A program made the position numbers and the translations under genes. The notes under the pieces were generated by a model that worked only from the letters and a program-made list of their open reading frames with translations, ran no database searches and had not been told where the DNA came from. 64,000 bases of DNA from Dipteris shenzhenensis (lineage: Eukaryota; Polypodiophyta; Polypodiopsida; Gleicheniales): assembly GCA_047967505.1 (NCBI GenBank), contig CM106539.1. One strand, given 5' to 3'. Below are positions 36,875-47,002 of this stretch, piece after piece. Every line of letters begins with the position of its first letter. Positions within the stretch are counted from its first letter, which is position 1.

Positions 36875-37597
36875 TGCAAGAAAACAATACAACATCTGTG
36901 CTCAACAAATAACAGGATCTCGTATGCAAGAGACAAAAGTAGATAGTATGGAGAATCAAAAATTCGATTACTGTAAAACTGATACAATAGATGGCGCTGC
37001 CTCCCAGTCGTGTGCTCCTGTGTGAGAAACTTTGATGGCATGCTAGAAATAGTGGAGGACAGAGGCTGGATGCTAAATAATCAGGGTTGTTGTAGCTAGT
37101 GATTATGATGGGCTTCACCGGATTGCTCTTATATAGCCACCAGTCATAGTTGGTTAGTCCCAATTGGGAGACCAACCCAGTCGGCCCAAAATGACTGACT
37201 AGAGGTCGGTCCCAAAATAGGCCACTGACAACATGTTAGAACTATGGTGAAGAATAGAGCAACTGACCTATGGACACTGTTCTCTCCGAGATCATCTGGG
37301 GCTCCAAACGGGCCCCGCAACCCGAGAGTGGGCTGCCTTGAGAAATGCTCTGTCTACCCTGAGTGCGGTCAGTCATGGGATGCCTTCCTGCACTTGTATG
37401 TAGCCTAGTTGGTAGTGTGCCAACTCTATCTGAAGCCGTCCAACCATCAGGCCACACATGGCCCCCATCTGGTGTCCAAACTAGGACCTACCGGATAATC
37501 AACCTACTCAAATGCCTTCTCCTCATATGGGGGCCTTACAAGTAGAGTTAGCTAGTTCCTACGTAGTTACATGAGAGTGGAGCATTGATATCTAACA
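36875..37597 (-). repeat. Family E LTR 4 (shared by E3 and E4)
   Basis: 723 bp, almost identical by eye to LTR 2. 5' LTR of E3; its right edge abuts the purine tract of E4. Confidence 0.92.
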
Positions 37598-38952
37598 CCC
37601 CCCCTCAATGTCCACCTGCAAGTTAATTTACTTTTTTGGCCCAATGCCAAGTCGATGAAGATGCCTCTCTAGCATGCCTCTCTAGCAACTCTCTTCCGAG
37701 AGCCTTCGTGAAGAAGTCCACAGCATTCTCTATAGTTAGACAGTACACCAAGTTGACCTCTCCATCCATGATGAGATCACGTACAAAGTGATATTGAATC
37801 TCAATGTGTTTTGTGCGAGCATGGAACAAAAGGTTCTTTGCAATTGCCATGCAACTCTGATTGTCACATGATAACTATGTAGGCTTGTTCTGCACTGCAC
37901 CCATGTCCCCTAAAATCCTCCTCAACCACATTGCCTCACAAGAGGAATAACATGCTGATTTATACTCAACCTCGATAGAAGAAATAGAAACTATGGCTTG
38001 CTTCTTGCTGACCCATGACACAACTCCAGATCCAAGTGAGAAACAATAACCTATCACTGATGTCCTACTGTCCATGTCTCTTGCCCAATCCGAGTCACAG
38101 AATCTGGTCAATGTGTTGCCCTTGGTATAGGTGATGCCATAATTAACTATGCCTTTGATGTATTTTAGCACCCGCATCCTTGCCCTCCAATGGTTCTCCT
38201 GGGGCTTATTGGAAAACTTGCTTAGTACACTAGTTGCAAAGTTGATGTCCGGCTACATGTTGCACATGTAAATCAAATTACCCACAAGCCTTCTATACTT
38301 CACTTCGTCCACCACTCATGATGAATCCTCATTTGAGAGTTTCATGTACCTCCATAGGAGTGCCAAATATCTTGCACTCAGCCATGCCAAATGCCTTCAG
38401 TATCTCTCTAGTATACTTCAGCTATGAGATGAAGATCTGTTTTGGCTCTTGCCAAACTTCAATCCCCAAACAAAAATGCATCAGTCCGAGGTCTGCCATT
38501 TCAAACTCTCTTCCTAGCAACTGCTTTGTCTGCGAGATCTTTTCTTCATGGTTCCCTATTATCACAAGGTCATCCACATAAAGGACCACGATCATACACC
38601 TACCTCCTTCTCTGTAGATATACAAATTTGCATCAGATGGGCTCCTCCTGAACCCATTTTGTAGCATCAATCCGCTAGTACCACACTCGTGGGGCCTATT
38701 TTAGCTCATAAAGTTCCTCTTCAATTTACAAAGTGTACCTTCTAAATCGAGGATCACAAAATCTGGTGGTTGTTCCACGTATACCTCCTCCCTGAGATCT
38801 CAAATCAGAAAGGTAGATTTTACATCGATCTGAAACACGAGCCAACTTTCCTGTGCTACTGAAGCCAAAACACTACAAATTGTGGTTAGTCGAGTTGTGG
38901 GAGAAAAAGTATCCTGATAATCAAAACCATGTACCTGTGCGAATCCTTTTGA
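37598..38952 (-). pseudogene. E4: copia RT and RNase H fragment
   Basis: Near-copy of E2: RNase H (37850-37620 and 38177-37875) and RT with intact YVDD (38569-38580). Differs from E2 by a short duplication (ctctctagca repeated near 37665-37690). Cut at 38952 inside the RT N-terminal region by the junction with element C. Confidence 0.9.
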
Positions 38953-39059
38953 AAGTGACTGTGTGGTGAAATACCACTTTCGCCAGTTTTGCAGATCTGC
39001 CCGTGTGAGGCAAAAGCTGTGTTTTTTTGCAACGACAGAATATTTTACGGTGTTCTGTA

Positions 39060-41467
39060 ATGGCATCTGATTCTCTTTCATAGATTGTCACTGAAAAGCT
39101 TGACAAGAACAACTTCCAGGCATGGAAGTTTAGAATGACGAATTTCCTAATGGGAAAAGGCTATTGGGAGTTCATTACAGGAAATGAAGAAGAACCTGTT
39201 CTTCCTAATGTTCCCAATCAACAGGAAATGCAGGCATTCAAAGGATGGCATGAGAGAGCCAGGAAAGTTATGTACTGGCTGTCTATCAATATTTCAGACT
39301 CCATGATTGTGCATATTCAGGATGCAAGTACGCCAAAGGAGGCATGGGATACTTTGGCAAAAATGTACAGTACAAATATGCAAGCCAGGAAAATGCAACT
39401 CAAACAGGAGTTGCACAATGTGCAGAGAGAAAATTTGAGCATAAATGACTACGACATGAAGGTGAAGAAAATTGCAGATGCACTTGCTTCCATTGGGTCG
39501 CCAGTGGAAGATGATGATCTAGTTTCTATGACCTTGAATGGTCTAGGAAAGGATTATGCACAGTTCCAGACATCCATTGCCGTCCGTGAAAAATTTCCTA
39601 ATTTTGAAGAGTTGTTTGCTCTTCTAATTTTTGAAGAGCAGAGAAATGGGGGTGCATCTTCTTCAGCAGGAACTTCAAAAGAAACTGTCTAATGCTGGCA
39701 AAGGTAGAGGCAGAGGTAGAGGAGGCCGATCTCCAGGCCGTGGTAGAAATCAGAATATGCAGCAAATGCAAGAAAACCAGTCCTATGCAGGAGGACATGG
39801 TAACTGTAGAGGCAGGGGGAGCCAAAGAGGCCGTGGTGGATGGCAGAGAGGCCAAAATGCAAATAGCAATGTTGAATGCTACTAATGTGGCAAAATGGGT
39901 CATATGGCTAAGGACTGCTATAAAAAGCAAAATGACATTATGAATGGAAAATTGCAGCAAGGCAATTATCCATCTTCTAGTAGGCACGGTGATGACAGAA
40001 ATGAGCATCTATTTATGGTGCAGCATATGACCAACTCTGTGACAAGTAAGAATGAAATGATGTGTGGTATGTTGACTCAGGTGCGCTAAACCACATGACA
40101 GGTCATGCAGAATGGATGCAAGATGCAAGGAAAATGGAAAAGCCAGGATTTGTGGAGACTGGTGATGATACTGCACATCCTATTATGCAGATTGGTAAAA
40201 TTCCTTTGTCTATGCAGGATGGGAAAAAGAAATACCTGTCCGATGTATTTCATGTCCCGAACATCACCAAAAACCTGGTTTCTGTTGGTCAAATGGTTGA
40301 GCAGGGCTTGCAAGTTAGATTTAATCCTCATGGATGCTTTGTTGAGGATATGAAAAATAACGATCGCTTGATAGCAAAAGGAAAGAAGAAGGGCAGGATG
40401 TTTATGTTGGATGCGGACATGCCTGAATTGAGTGCAGCAATGTTTGCACATGGGACTGGTGTAGTTGCAGATATTGATAACTAGCACAAATGCATTGGTC
40501 ATGTTAATATACAGCGACTTAAATCAATGCAAGCCCAAAATATTGTTGCAGGATTGCCTAAATTCAAGGTTGCAGAAATGCACAAGGTTTGTGAAGCCTA
40601 TCAATTTGGAAAACAGGCAAGGAATCCTTTTCCTAGGCAATGTCAAGAGAGTAAAAAGCCATTGGAATTAATCCACTCTGATGTGTGGACTACTAAAGCT
40701 GCATCTATTGGAGGCTGTCACTATTTTGTCACATTTATTGATGACTTAAGTAGAAAACTTTGGGCATATTTAATGAAAAAGAAAAGTGAAGTGTTTGGGC
40801 ACTTCAAAGCTTTCAAAGCTATGGTTGAAAAAGAAACAGGCCTGCAAATAAAATGCCTAAGGTCAGATGGAGGGGGAGAGTACCTCTCAAATGAGTTCGC
40901 AAGGTGCTTACAGGAGCATGATATAAAGTAGCAATATTCATGCAGTCATACCCCATAGCAAAATGGAATTGCAGAAAGGAAAAACAGGCATATTGGAGAG
41001 GTATCTCGGGCCATGCTAAATGAAAAAAATCTACCAGATTATTATTGGGCTGAAGCAGTTGCTATAGCAGTTTATATAATGAACAGGACTCCCACTGCAG
41101 CAATACATGGCATGACGCCAAAGGAGATGTATACTGGTAGGAAACCAGACATTTCTCATTTGAAAATTTTTGGTTGCATTGCCTATGTCCATGTGCCAGA
41201 TGAGTTGAGGTCCAAGTTGGATCCAAAAGCTGAGAAGTGCATCTTTATTGGTTATTCTCTGCAACAGAAAGGGTATAGATGCTATAACCCTTCTACACGT
41301 AAGTTCACAGTGAGCAGAGATGTTGTTTTTGATGAGATGAGCAACTGGTATAAACCAGTAAATGTAATGATTGATGTAGATGCACAAAATGGTAATGCTA
41401 CACAGAATTCACAGCAGCAATCACAAAATATTAGTGGACCTGGAGTGTTGTCTATCAGTGGTTCACA
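39060..41467 (+). pseudogene. Element C: gag to integrase part of copia polyprotein
   Basis: ATG at 39060. Gag runs open from about 39135 to 39692 (WKFRMTNFLMGKGYW, WHERARKVMYWLSINISDS), frame shifts near 39690, Gly/Arg tail, then knuckle with first Cys intact and TAA near 39883 (CY-CGKMGHMAKDC). Protease WYVDSGALNHMT (40065-40100; A to L at the flap-side Ser region), DVFHVPNITKNLVSVGQMVEQG, a TAG at GAG-pre-integrase Trp (near 40482), integrase HSDVWTTKAASIGGCHYF, FIDDLSRK and LRSDGGGEY (40670-40890), TAG near 40929 and 40957, YWAEAVAIAVYIMNRTP (41040-41090), open to D at 41467. Continues at 44089. Confidence 0.92.
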
Positions 41468-41745
41468 TGTTGGAACATGAAGCCAAAGTGAGTGTTTTCT
41501 AGTGTTCTAGAGTAGTACTAGACTACTTTATATCCTAGAGTGCCATGTGTCACTATGGGACTTATCCCATATACATGTGACATCTAGAGTGTGTGTGCCT
41601 ATTCTATAAAGGCATTGTACTTTCTAGTTTTGGGATATCAATCAACATCAAGCTCTCTTGGCCTACATGTGAGTACTCTTGGTTATCATTGCTTTGTACT
41701 TGTATTCTCATTTCATTTCCATTTCATTCCGTTCCTGTGCCTTCA
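41468..41745 (+). repeat. Element D 5' LTR
   Basis: TGTTGGAACATGAAGCC...GTGCCTTCA. A TATA-like ctataaagg lies at about 41603-41611, which fits a U3 promoter. Confidence 0.95.
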
Positions 41746-41747
41746 TG

Positions 41748-41760
41748 TGGTATCAGAGCC
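41748..41760 (+). promoter_or_regulatory. Element D primer binding site
   Basis: TGGTATCAGAGCC, perfect initiator-Met-type site, two bases after the LTR. Confidence 0.95.
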
Positions 41761-42543
41761 ACTGCTCTTTTGCTCCTAGAGATTGAAGAGAGGGAGGCCA
41801 AAAAGAGAAGCCATGCCCTCTCTCTCTTTCTCTAAGTGCAAGAGAGTATGGTCTCCTCCATCTTGAAGACCTGCTGCCTGACATCTTGAAGACAAGGCCA
41901 TCTCCAGCTGCTGCCCCGATTTTTGCTCCACAAATTGCTCCTGCTGCCCATCAATCTGCCCATGTTGAAGCCCAGATTCTGCTCCTATTTAGGCTGCCAC
42001 GCTCTTGTTCCTACTGTAGATCTGCCTGCATTATTTGATGCTACCCGTGAACCTCTTCTTCGACATTCCTGCTGTAGATTTGCCCATGCTATTTGCTGTT
42101 GTTTGAGACCTCCTGAGGCTGCCCATTTTTCTGCTCCAAAGGCCGCTTCAGTTCTGCCCATTGCCACTGCGAACAGCCTGCCACTCTGCCCAGCATTTTT
42201 TGTTTGAGACAATGGAAGAGCTGCCGCACGTTGCTGTCCTACATTGATGCTGATCTGTTCGTGATGCTGAAGGAGCTGCCCATGAATTTCTGAAGTTGTT
42301 GCCTCTCCTATGTAGATTTTGCCTGTGTGAAGCTATTGCCTGCGTGAAGCTTTGGTTGGCCACCTAGTTCATGGAGAAGCTGCTGAATGCTATCGTGGAG
42401 GAGTGCTGATTACTACCTGCATGGGGAGATCTCTGATTTCTACAAAGAAGAGTTGCTGAATTCTGCCCTACTTCATTTCCTACTTGAGATATTGACGATC
42501 ACAAGGTTCCACCTCTGAATTTGCTACTTGCAAGTTGATTGCC
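41761..42543 (+). other. Element D leader
   Basis: About 780 bp of untranslated leader with repeated ctgctgcc / gctgcccat motifs. Short open frames here (for example 41923-42207) show no family features and are not called. Confidence 0.7.
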
Positions 42544-43410
42544 ATGGAGTCCTCGAAGTCAAGTGCCTTTATTGAAAAGTTCACGGGTAAGAACTTTCCG
42601 ACATGGCAAACAAAGCTGCGTCTTATCCTTATGAAAGACGGGGTGTGGAACGTGGTTTGTGGCAAGGATAAAAAGCCACAATCGGATGAGAAGAAAATTC
42701 TACACTGGGAGAATTTAAACGACAAAGCCCTTTCTCTCATTGGTTTGGGTTTGGGTAATGAAGTTATTCATCATCTTGACTTTGATTCCACTGCTCAAGA
42801 ATTATGGGAGAAGTTTGAAGGTCTTTTTGTCAATAAGGTAATCAATTCTAAGGTCTTTCTCCACCAAGAATTCTTCAAACTCCAGATGAAGCATGAGGAC
42901 TCTCTTCTCGCCCATCTGAATCATATGGAGTCTCTCATCACTCAACTTGCTGCGTTGAAGGCCCCAGTTGGGGATGATGACCAGGTCGCGGTGCTCCTCA
43001 CAAGCATTGAAGACATTCCTAAGTATCGGGAGATTATACTAGCATTAAGAGTGACAAGCATGAGCTACCATGACATGGTTGCTATGCTTCTTGATCATGA
43101 AAGAAGGCATATTGATACTCCTAATGCCAATGCACTATTTTCTAAAGGGAGGTTTCCTAAAGGAAAAGGTAACTTCAAACCTATCAAGTGCACTTACTGT
43201 GGGAAGCTTGGTCACACCGAAGATCGTTGCTTCCAGAAGCTGGCCAAACAACAATCTAAAGACCATGCCAACTTGGTTGGGACTATATCCAAGGAAGACG
43301 AAGACGATGCAGACATCTCTACTCCAATTCATGCTCTCATTGCTCACATCCAATATCTCTCTCTAGATGAAGAGGTCTATGCACCAGATGATCTTGACTT
43401 TGTTTTTTGA
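42544..43410 (+). CDS. Element D: copia-type Gag protein
   Basis: Intact 288-residue ORF, start at ATG 42544 (MESSKSSAFIEKF). The copia gag fold signature is clear: FTGKNFPTWQTKLRLILMKDG near the start, SLIGLGLGNEVIHHL, then the UBN2-like stretch ELWEKFEGLFVNK and FKLQMKHEDSLLAHLNHM. A canonical CX2CX4HX4C zinc knuckle, CTYCGKLGHTEDRC, lies near residues 217-230, followed by an acidic tail ending in LDFVF. Expected role: capsid protein that packages the element's RNA. All enzymes would have to come in trans. It is the only complete retroelement ORF of normal length in the window. Related gag: the decayed L fragment at 59333. Confidence 0.93.
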   Translation: MESSKSSAFIEKFTGKNFPTWQTKLRLILMKDGVWNVVCGKDKKPQSDEKKILHWENLNDKALSLIGLGLGNEVIHHLDFDSTAQELWEKFEGLFVNKVINSKVFLHQEFFKLQMKHEDSLLAHLNHMESLITQLAALKAPVGDDDQVAVLLTSIEDIPKYREIILALRVTSMSYHDMVAMLLDHERRHIDTPNANALFSKGRFPKGKGNFKPIKCTYCGKLGHTEDRCFQKLAKQQSKDHANLVGTISKEDEDDADISTPIHALIAHIQYLSLDEEVYAPDDLDFVF

Positions 43411-43803
43411 GTGTGTCAAAGGTACTCTGCCTTGGGAGTCCCCCTAAAATGAATGCAAATAAATCATGTGTGTTGAGTCAATAAAGGTTCTCAGCCTTGG
43501 ATAGTCCTCCTAAAATGATGTTATTCTCTTTATTTGTATGTGGCTTCCTACCACTTCATGTTATGAAGCCAGGGGGGGATGTACTATGGGAGTCCTATTA
43601 TTGGCATTGATGGATTTTGTTATCAGGCCTGGCCGAGTTCCAGGATGTTGGTGCACTCCCTAGACCGTTTTGTTGGGTCAGGTAGCCATGCTTCTCTTTT
43701 GAGCCTCTGAGCTATTGGGGATGTACAGATTAGTAGATTCATCATGTCATGTCCTGTTCTTGGCTCCATTCTAGTAATCTCTCACCTTGCCTTCATAGGG
43801 GGG
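43411..43803 (+). other. Element D 3' untranslated region with purine tract
   Basis: Non-coding between gag stop and 3' LTR. The polypurine tract atagggggg (about 43795-43803) directly precedes the LTR. A second purine run (agccaggggggga) at about 43567 could be an additional priming site. Confidence 0.75.
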
Positions 43804-44083
43804 TGTTGGAACATGAAGCCAAAGTGAGTGTTTTCTAGTGTTCTAGAGTAGTACTAGACTACTTTATATCCTAGAGTGCCATGTGTCACTATGGGACTTA
43901 TCCCATATACATGTGACATCTAGAGTGTGTGTGCCTATTCTATAAAGGCATTGTACTTTCTAATTTTGGGATATCAATCAACATCAAGCTCTCTTGGCCT
44001 ACATGTGAGTACTCTTGGTTATCATTGCTTTTTGCACTTGTATTGTCATTTCATTTCCATTTCATTCCGTTCCTGTGCCTTCA
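43804..44083 (+). repeat. Element D 3' LTR
   Basis: 280 bp, about 99% identical to the 5' LTR by eye. Ends CTTCA before target copy tcaca. Confidence 0.95.
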
Positions 44084-44088
44084 TCACA

Positions 44089-45982
44089 TACTTCACCATG
44101 GACAGGAAGATTGAGATCAGGAGAATCTCCTCAAAGCAATGCAGAGAGTGGTATGCAGGTATCACGAAAAGGAAAAGAGAAGGTAGATCAGCCCATGTTT
44201 GATGTGAATGTAGGTCACTCTTGTGTGGATGGTGAATCCAGTGGCTCAGAACAGAGCATTGATGATGAGTTGGGTATTCCTTCTGTTGTTACACCTGGAG
44301 TAAGGAAGACCAGGGATGTTTTGAGAGCACCTGGAAGTGAGCATATTTTCCGCAGGTCTACCACGATTGGGTATCCTATGGATAGGCTGAAATATGATGG
44401 ATTTATAGCCATTCACTATGCCTATATGGTCAAAGTGATACAGGAACTAGAACCCACTTCTTTTGAGCAAGCCATGGGAAATGAAAAATGGGAGAAAGCC
44501 ATGGATGAAGAAATGGATGCCTTGGATGCAAATGCTACATGGGAATTGGTGCCTTTGCCTTAAGACAAGAATGCAATTGGCTGTAAGTGGGTTTATAAGA
44601 TCAAGAACAATGCAGATGGTTCTGTGAATAGATACAAGGCAAGATTAGTTGTCAAGGGGTATGCACAGATATATGGCATTGATTATGAAGAAACTTTCAG
44701 CCCGGTTGCAAGGATGGCAACCGTAAGAGCAGCCATTGCTATGGCTGCATTAAAGGGATGGTCTTTACATCAGATGGATGTAAAGAATGCCTTCTTGCAT
44801 GGTGATTTGCAAGAAGAGGTCTTTATGGAGCAGCCAGCAAGTTATGTTCATACTATTCATCCTGAGTTTGTTTTTAGGTTGAAGAAAGCCTTGTATGGCT
44901 TGAAGCAAGCACCTAGAGCATGGTCTGACAAGATAGGATAGTATCTTGTCACTATTGGCTTTCAGATTTCCAAGGCAGATTTCTCACTCTATGTGAGAAA
45001 AATAGAGAAAGGGATTATGCTGCTTGTCATTTATGTTGATGATTTGATCATCACAGGTGATAGTGATGAAGATATCCTTCATGTGAAAATGCTATTGCGG
45101 CAGAAGTTTGAGATGAAGGATTTGGGAGAGCTGCGTTATTTCTTAGGCATTGAGGTGATTAGATCACCAAGTGGGATACAGCTCTTGCAGAGGCAGTATC
45201 GATTGGACATGCTGTCCAAATATGGGATGACAGGCTGTAAGCCTATTTCAGTTCCTTTGGAGCAGAATGTGAAGCTGAGCACAGATGCAGGTGAGCTTTT
45301 GGAAGACCCTACTATGTACAGATGCATAGTAGGAAGTTTGATTTATATGACTATTACCAGGCCAGATCTAAGCTATGCTGTTGGATTGGTAAGTCAGTTT
45401 ATGTAGGCTCCAAGGAAACTGCATTTGGATGCGGCTAGACGCATACTCAGGTATGTGAAGTCCACATTGCAGTATGGACTATTTTATGAGGCTGGGGTTC
45501 AGATATAGTTGCATGGATACACTGATGCTGATTGGCTGGTAGTATTTCTAATAGATGATCTACCAGTGGGTATGTGTTCTCTTTTAGGAGTGCTACAGTC
45601 ACTTGAAGCAGCAAGAAACAGCCTACAGTTGCCTTGTCGAGCACAGAGGCTGAGTAAAGGGGTGCAGCAATGGCTGCATGTAAGGTAGCTTGGTTGCATA
45701 AGCTACTTTATGATATGCATCTGGGCCAGTTGTCATTCATTATGACAACATGAGCAGTATACACTTGGCAAAGAACCCAGTCTTTCATGCTAGAACAAAG
45801 CACATTGAGGTGCATTATCACTATGTGTGGGAGAAAGTGTTACTAGGTCTTATTGATCTAGTTTATGTCAGCACAGAGGATCAGGTAGCTGACATATTCA
45901 TGAAAGCATTAGGCGCAGAGAAGCTGCGCAAGTTCAGAGACCTGCTTGGTGTGCAGGAATTAGGATTGAGCTCGAGGGGGAG
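44089..45982 (+). pseudogene. Element C: integrase end, RT and RNase H
   Basis: Continuation of the C polyprotein after D. Integrase-RT linker with [15 protein letters not shown] (44265-44310), RT from GCKWVYK (44580) through [14 protein letters not shown] and [15 protein letters not shown] to YVDD (45032-45043), then KYGMTGCKPISVPLEQ, RNase H with GYTDADW and NPVFHARTKHIEVHYHYVWEK (45775-45835). Stops at 44561, 44939, 45404 and near 45510; small shifts around 45530-45740. The frame ends in the 3' LTR (SSSTRDMPG). Purine tract cgaggggga precedes the LTR. Confidence 0.92.
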
Positions 45983-46336
45983 TGTTGAGATATCGAGCTC
46001 CACTCGCGACATGCCAGGGTGACTGTTGTGCATTTATGTCACCGACTTGTTAGCTGGAGATGCAGTTGGTACACCGCCCACGAATAATAGCTGGATGACA
46101 GCTAGTCTTATCTACTCTAGTTTGTGGCTCAGTTAGTATGCCACCTTAGTTAGTTGAGTTTGGTTTGAGACCCACATATAGGGTTCTTCAATTTTCTTTG
46201 TACAAGAGTTCTTTTGGCTTTCACAACTAAGAAGAGGAAAACTGTTTTCAGCCTCCACCTTTGTGTGTATTCCCCCATTTGTGCATGTGAGAAAGTCGCA
46301 AGCGAGACTCCTTCCCTCTCTCCCACTATCTTGACA
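45983..46336 (+). repeat. Element C 3' LTR
   Basis: TGTTGAGATATCGAG...CTATCTTGACA, 354 bp, homologous to B's LTRs. Confidence 0.92.
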
Positions 46337-46434
46337 GGAGGAGGAGAGAGGAGGAGGAGGAGGAGGGAGGAGGAGGAGGAGGAGGAGGGAGGAGGAGGAG
46401 GAAGGAGGAGGAGGGAGGAGGAGAGGGAGAGGAT
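46337..46434. repeat. (GGA)n microsatellite
   Basis: About 100 bp of imperfect gga/gag repeats directly after C's LTR. Open frames through it are artefacts of the repeat. Confidence 0.95.
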
Positions 46435-46596
46435 GATTTGCAAGGTCGGAGGAGAGGGGAGGAGAAGTTGCAAGGTTAGGACATGCTTCTGGACATGCAG
46501 TGCAAGGAAGCATGGACACTTGAGACAAATGCTTGGAATACCAAAGTAGACTCAACACAATGTCCCAAAGAGTGTGGGCTTCATTCCATTATGGGG

Positions 46597-46604
46597 TATT
46601 TATA
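46597..46604 (-). promoter_or_regulatory. TATA box in J LTR
   Basis: Minus strand TATAAATA, just downstream of the tandem repeats in minus-strand sense. Transcription would start about 30 bases further left. Confidence 0.6.
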
Positions 46605-46631
46605 CAAGTTGGAGAGCTTCTCTCTCTACAT

Positions 46632-46928
46632 GTAACACAAAGTTGTAACACAAAGTCGTATCACAAAGTTGTAACACAAAGTTGTATCACAAAGTTGCAA
46701 CACAAAGTTGTAACACATTCTCTCTCTACAGGTAGAAGTTGTAACACAAAGTTGTAACACAAAGTTATTACACAAAGTTGTAACACAAAATTGTGTCACA
46801 AAGTCATAACACAAAGTTGTATCACAAAGTCGTAACACAAAGTTGTGTCACAAAGTCGTAACACAAAGTTGTATCACAAAGTCGTAACACAAAGTTGTAT
46901 CTAGAAGTTGTAACACAAAGTTGTATCA
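46632..46928. repeat. 13-bp tandem repeat in J LTR
   Basis: About 20 copies of a 13-bp unit, alternating acacaaagttgta and tcacaaagtcgta forms (26-bp higher order), interrupted near 46710-46735 by ttctctctctacaggtag. Confidence 0.93.
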
Positions 46929-47002
46929 CCTTCCCTTTCTACATAAGTTCATGTTGGCATAGAGTCAACATACTCCCGGATCCATTTTATTACCTGTCCT
47001 TG

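Larger units (their letters stand above)
36776..38952. repeat. Duplicated block, copy 2
   Basis: Copy of 31190-33353. The left limit is where E3's RNase H joins the gag-start block (gggattcgcagcc); the right limit is the junction with element C. Confidence 0.85.
41468..44083 (+). mobile_element. Element D: gag-only LTR retrotransposon (TR-GAG type)
   Basis: 2616 bp. LTRs 41468-41745 (278 bp) and 43804-44083 (280 bp), TG...CA, differing by about three substitutions and one 2-bp indel. Perfect 5-bp target duplication tcaca (41463-41467 and 44084-44088); element B shows the uninterrupted target near 9190. Primer site and purine tract are present. The only ORF is an intact gag. No protease, integrase or RT remnant is seen. 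This matches the plant TR-GAG class of non-autonomous elements. Confidence 0.93.
38953..46336 (+). mobile_element. Element C: 5'-truncated copia, interrupted by D
   Basis: Same family as B. Begins abruptly in the leader (38953, aaagtgactgtgtggtg, which matches B near 7765), so the 5' LTR and primer site are lost. The 3' LTR is 45983-46336. Element D sits inside the coding region at 41468-44083 with a perfect tcaca duplication. Confidence 0.92.
46435..46970 (-). repeat. Element J 3' LTR (left limit uncertain)
   Basis: Minus-strand start TGTTGACTCTATGCC at 46970, preceded by the purine-rich ccgggagta at 46971-46979. U3 holds a long 13-bp tandem repeat (46632-46928), then a TATAAATA box at 46604-46597. 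The downstream (left) limit was not found and may reach the microsatellite. No matching 5' LTR lies to the right within the window. Confidence 0.65.

Noticed and set aside
38953-38960. 5' LTR of element C hidden at the junction
   Set aside because: The sequence left of 38953 is the E4 RT core; no TG...CA boundary or primer site is present, so C is truncated.
41923-42207. 94-codon ORF in the D leader
   Set aside because: Cys/Leu/Ala-rich translation of ctgctgccc-type repeats, positioned in the untranslated leader.
46133-46558. Open frames of 107-141 codons on both strands over the GGA repeat
   Set aside because: Ser/Pro/Leu or Arg/Glu homopolymer-like translations follow from the (GGA)n microsatellite.
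46632-46928. CRISPR-like regular short repeats
   Set aside because: 13-bp units without spacers, in a eukaryotic LTR. It is a tandem minisatellite.
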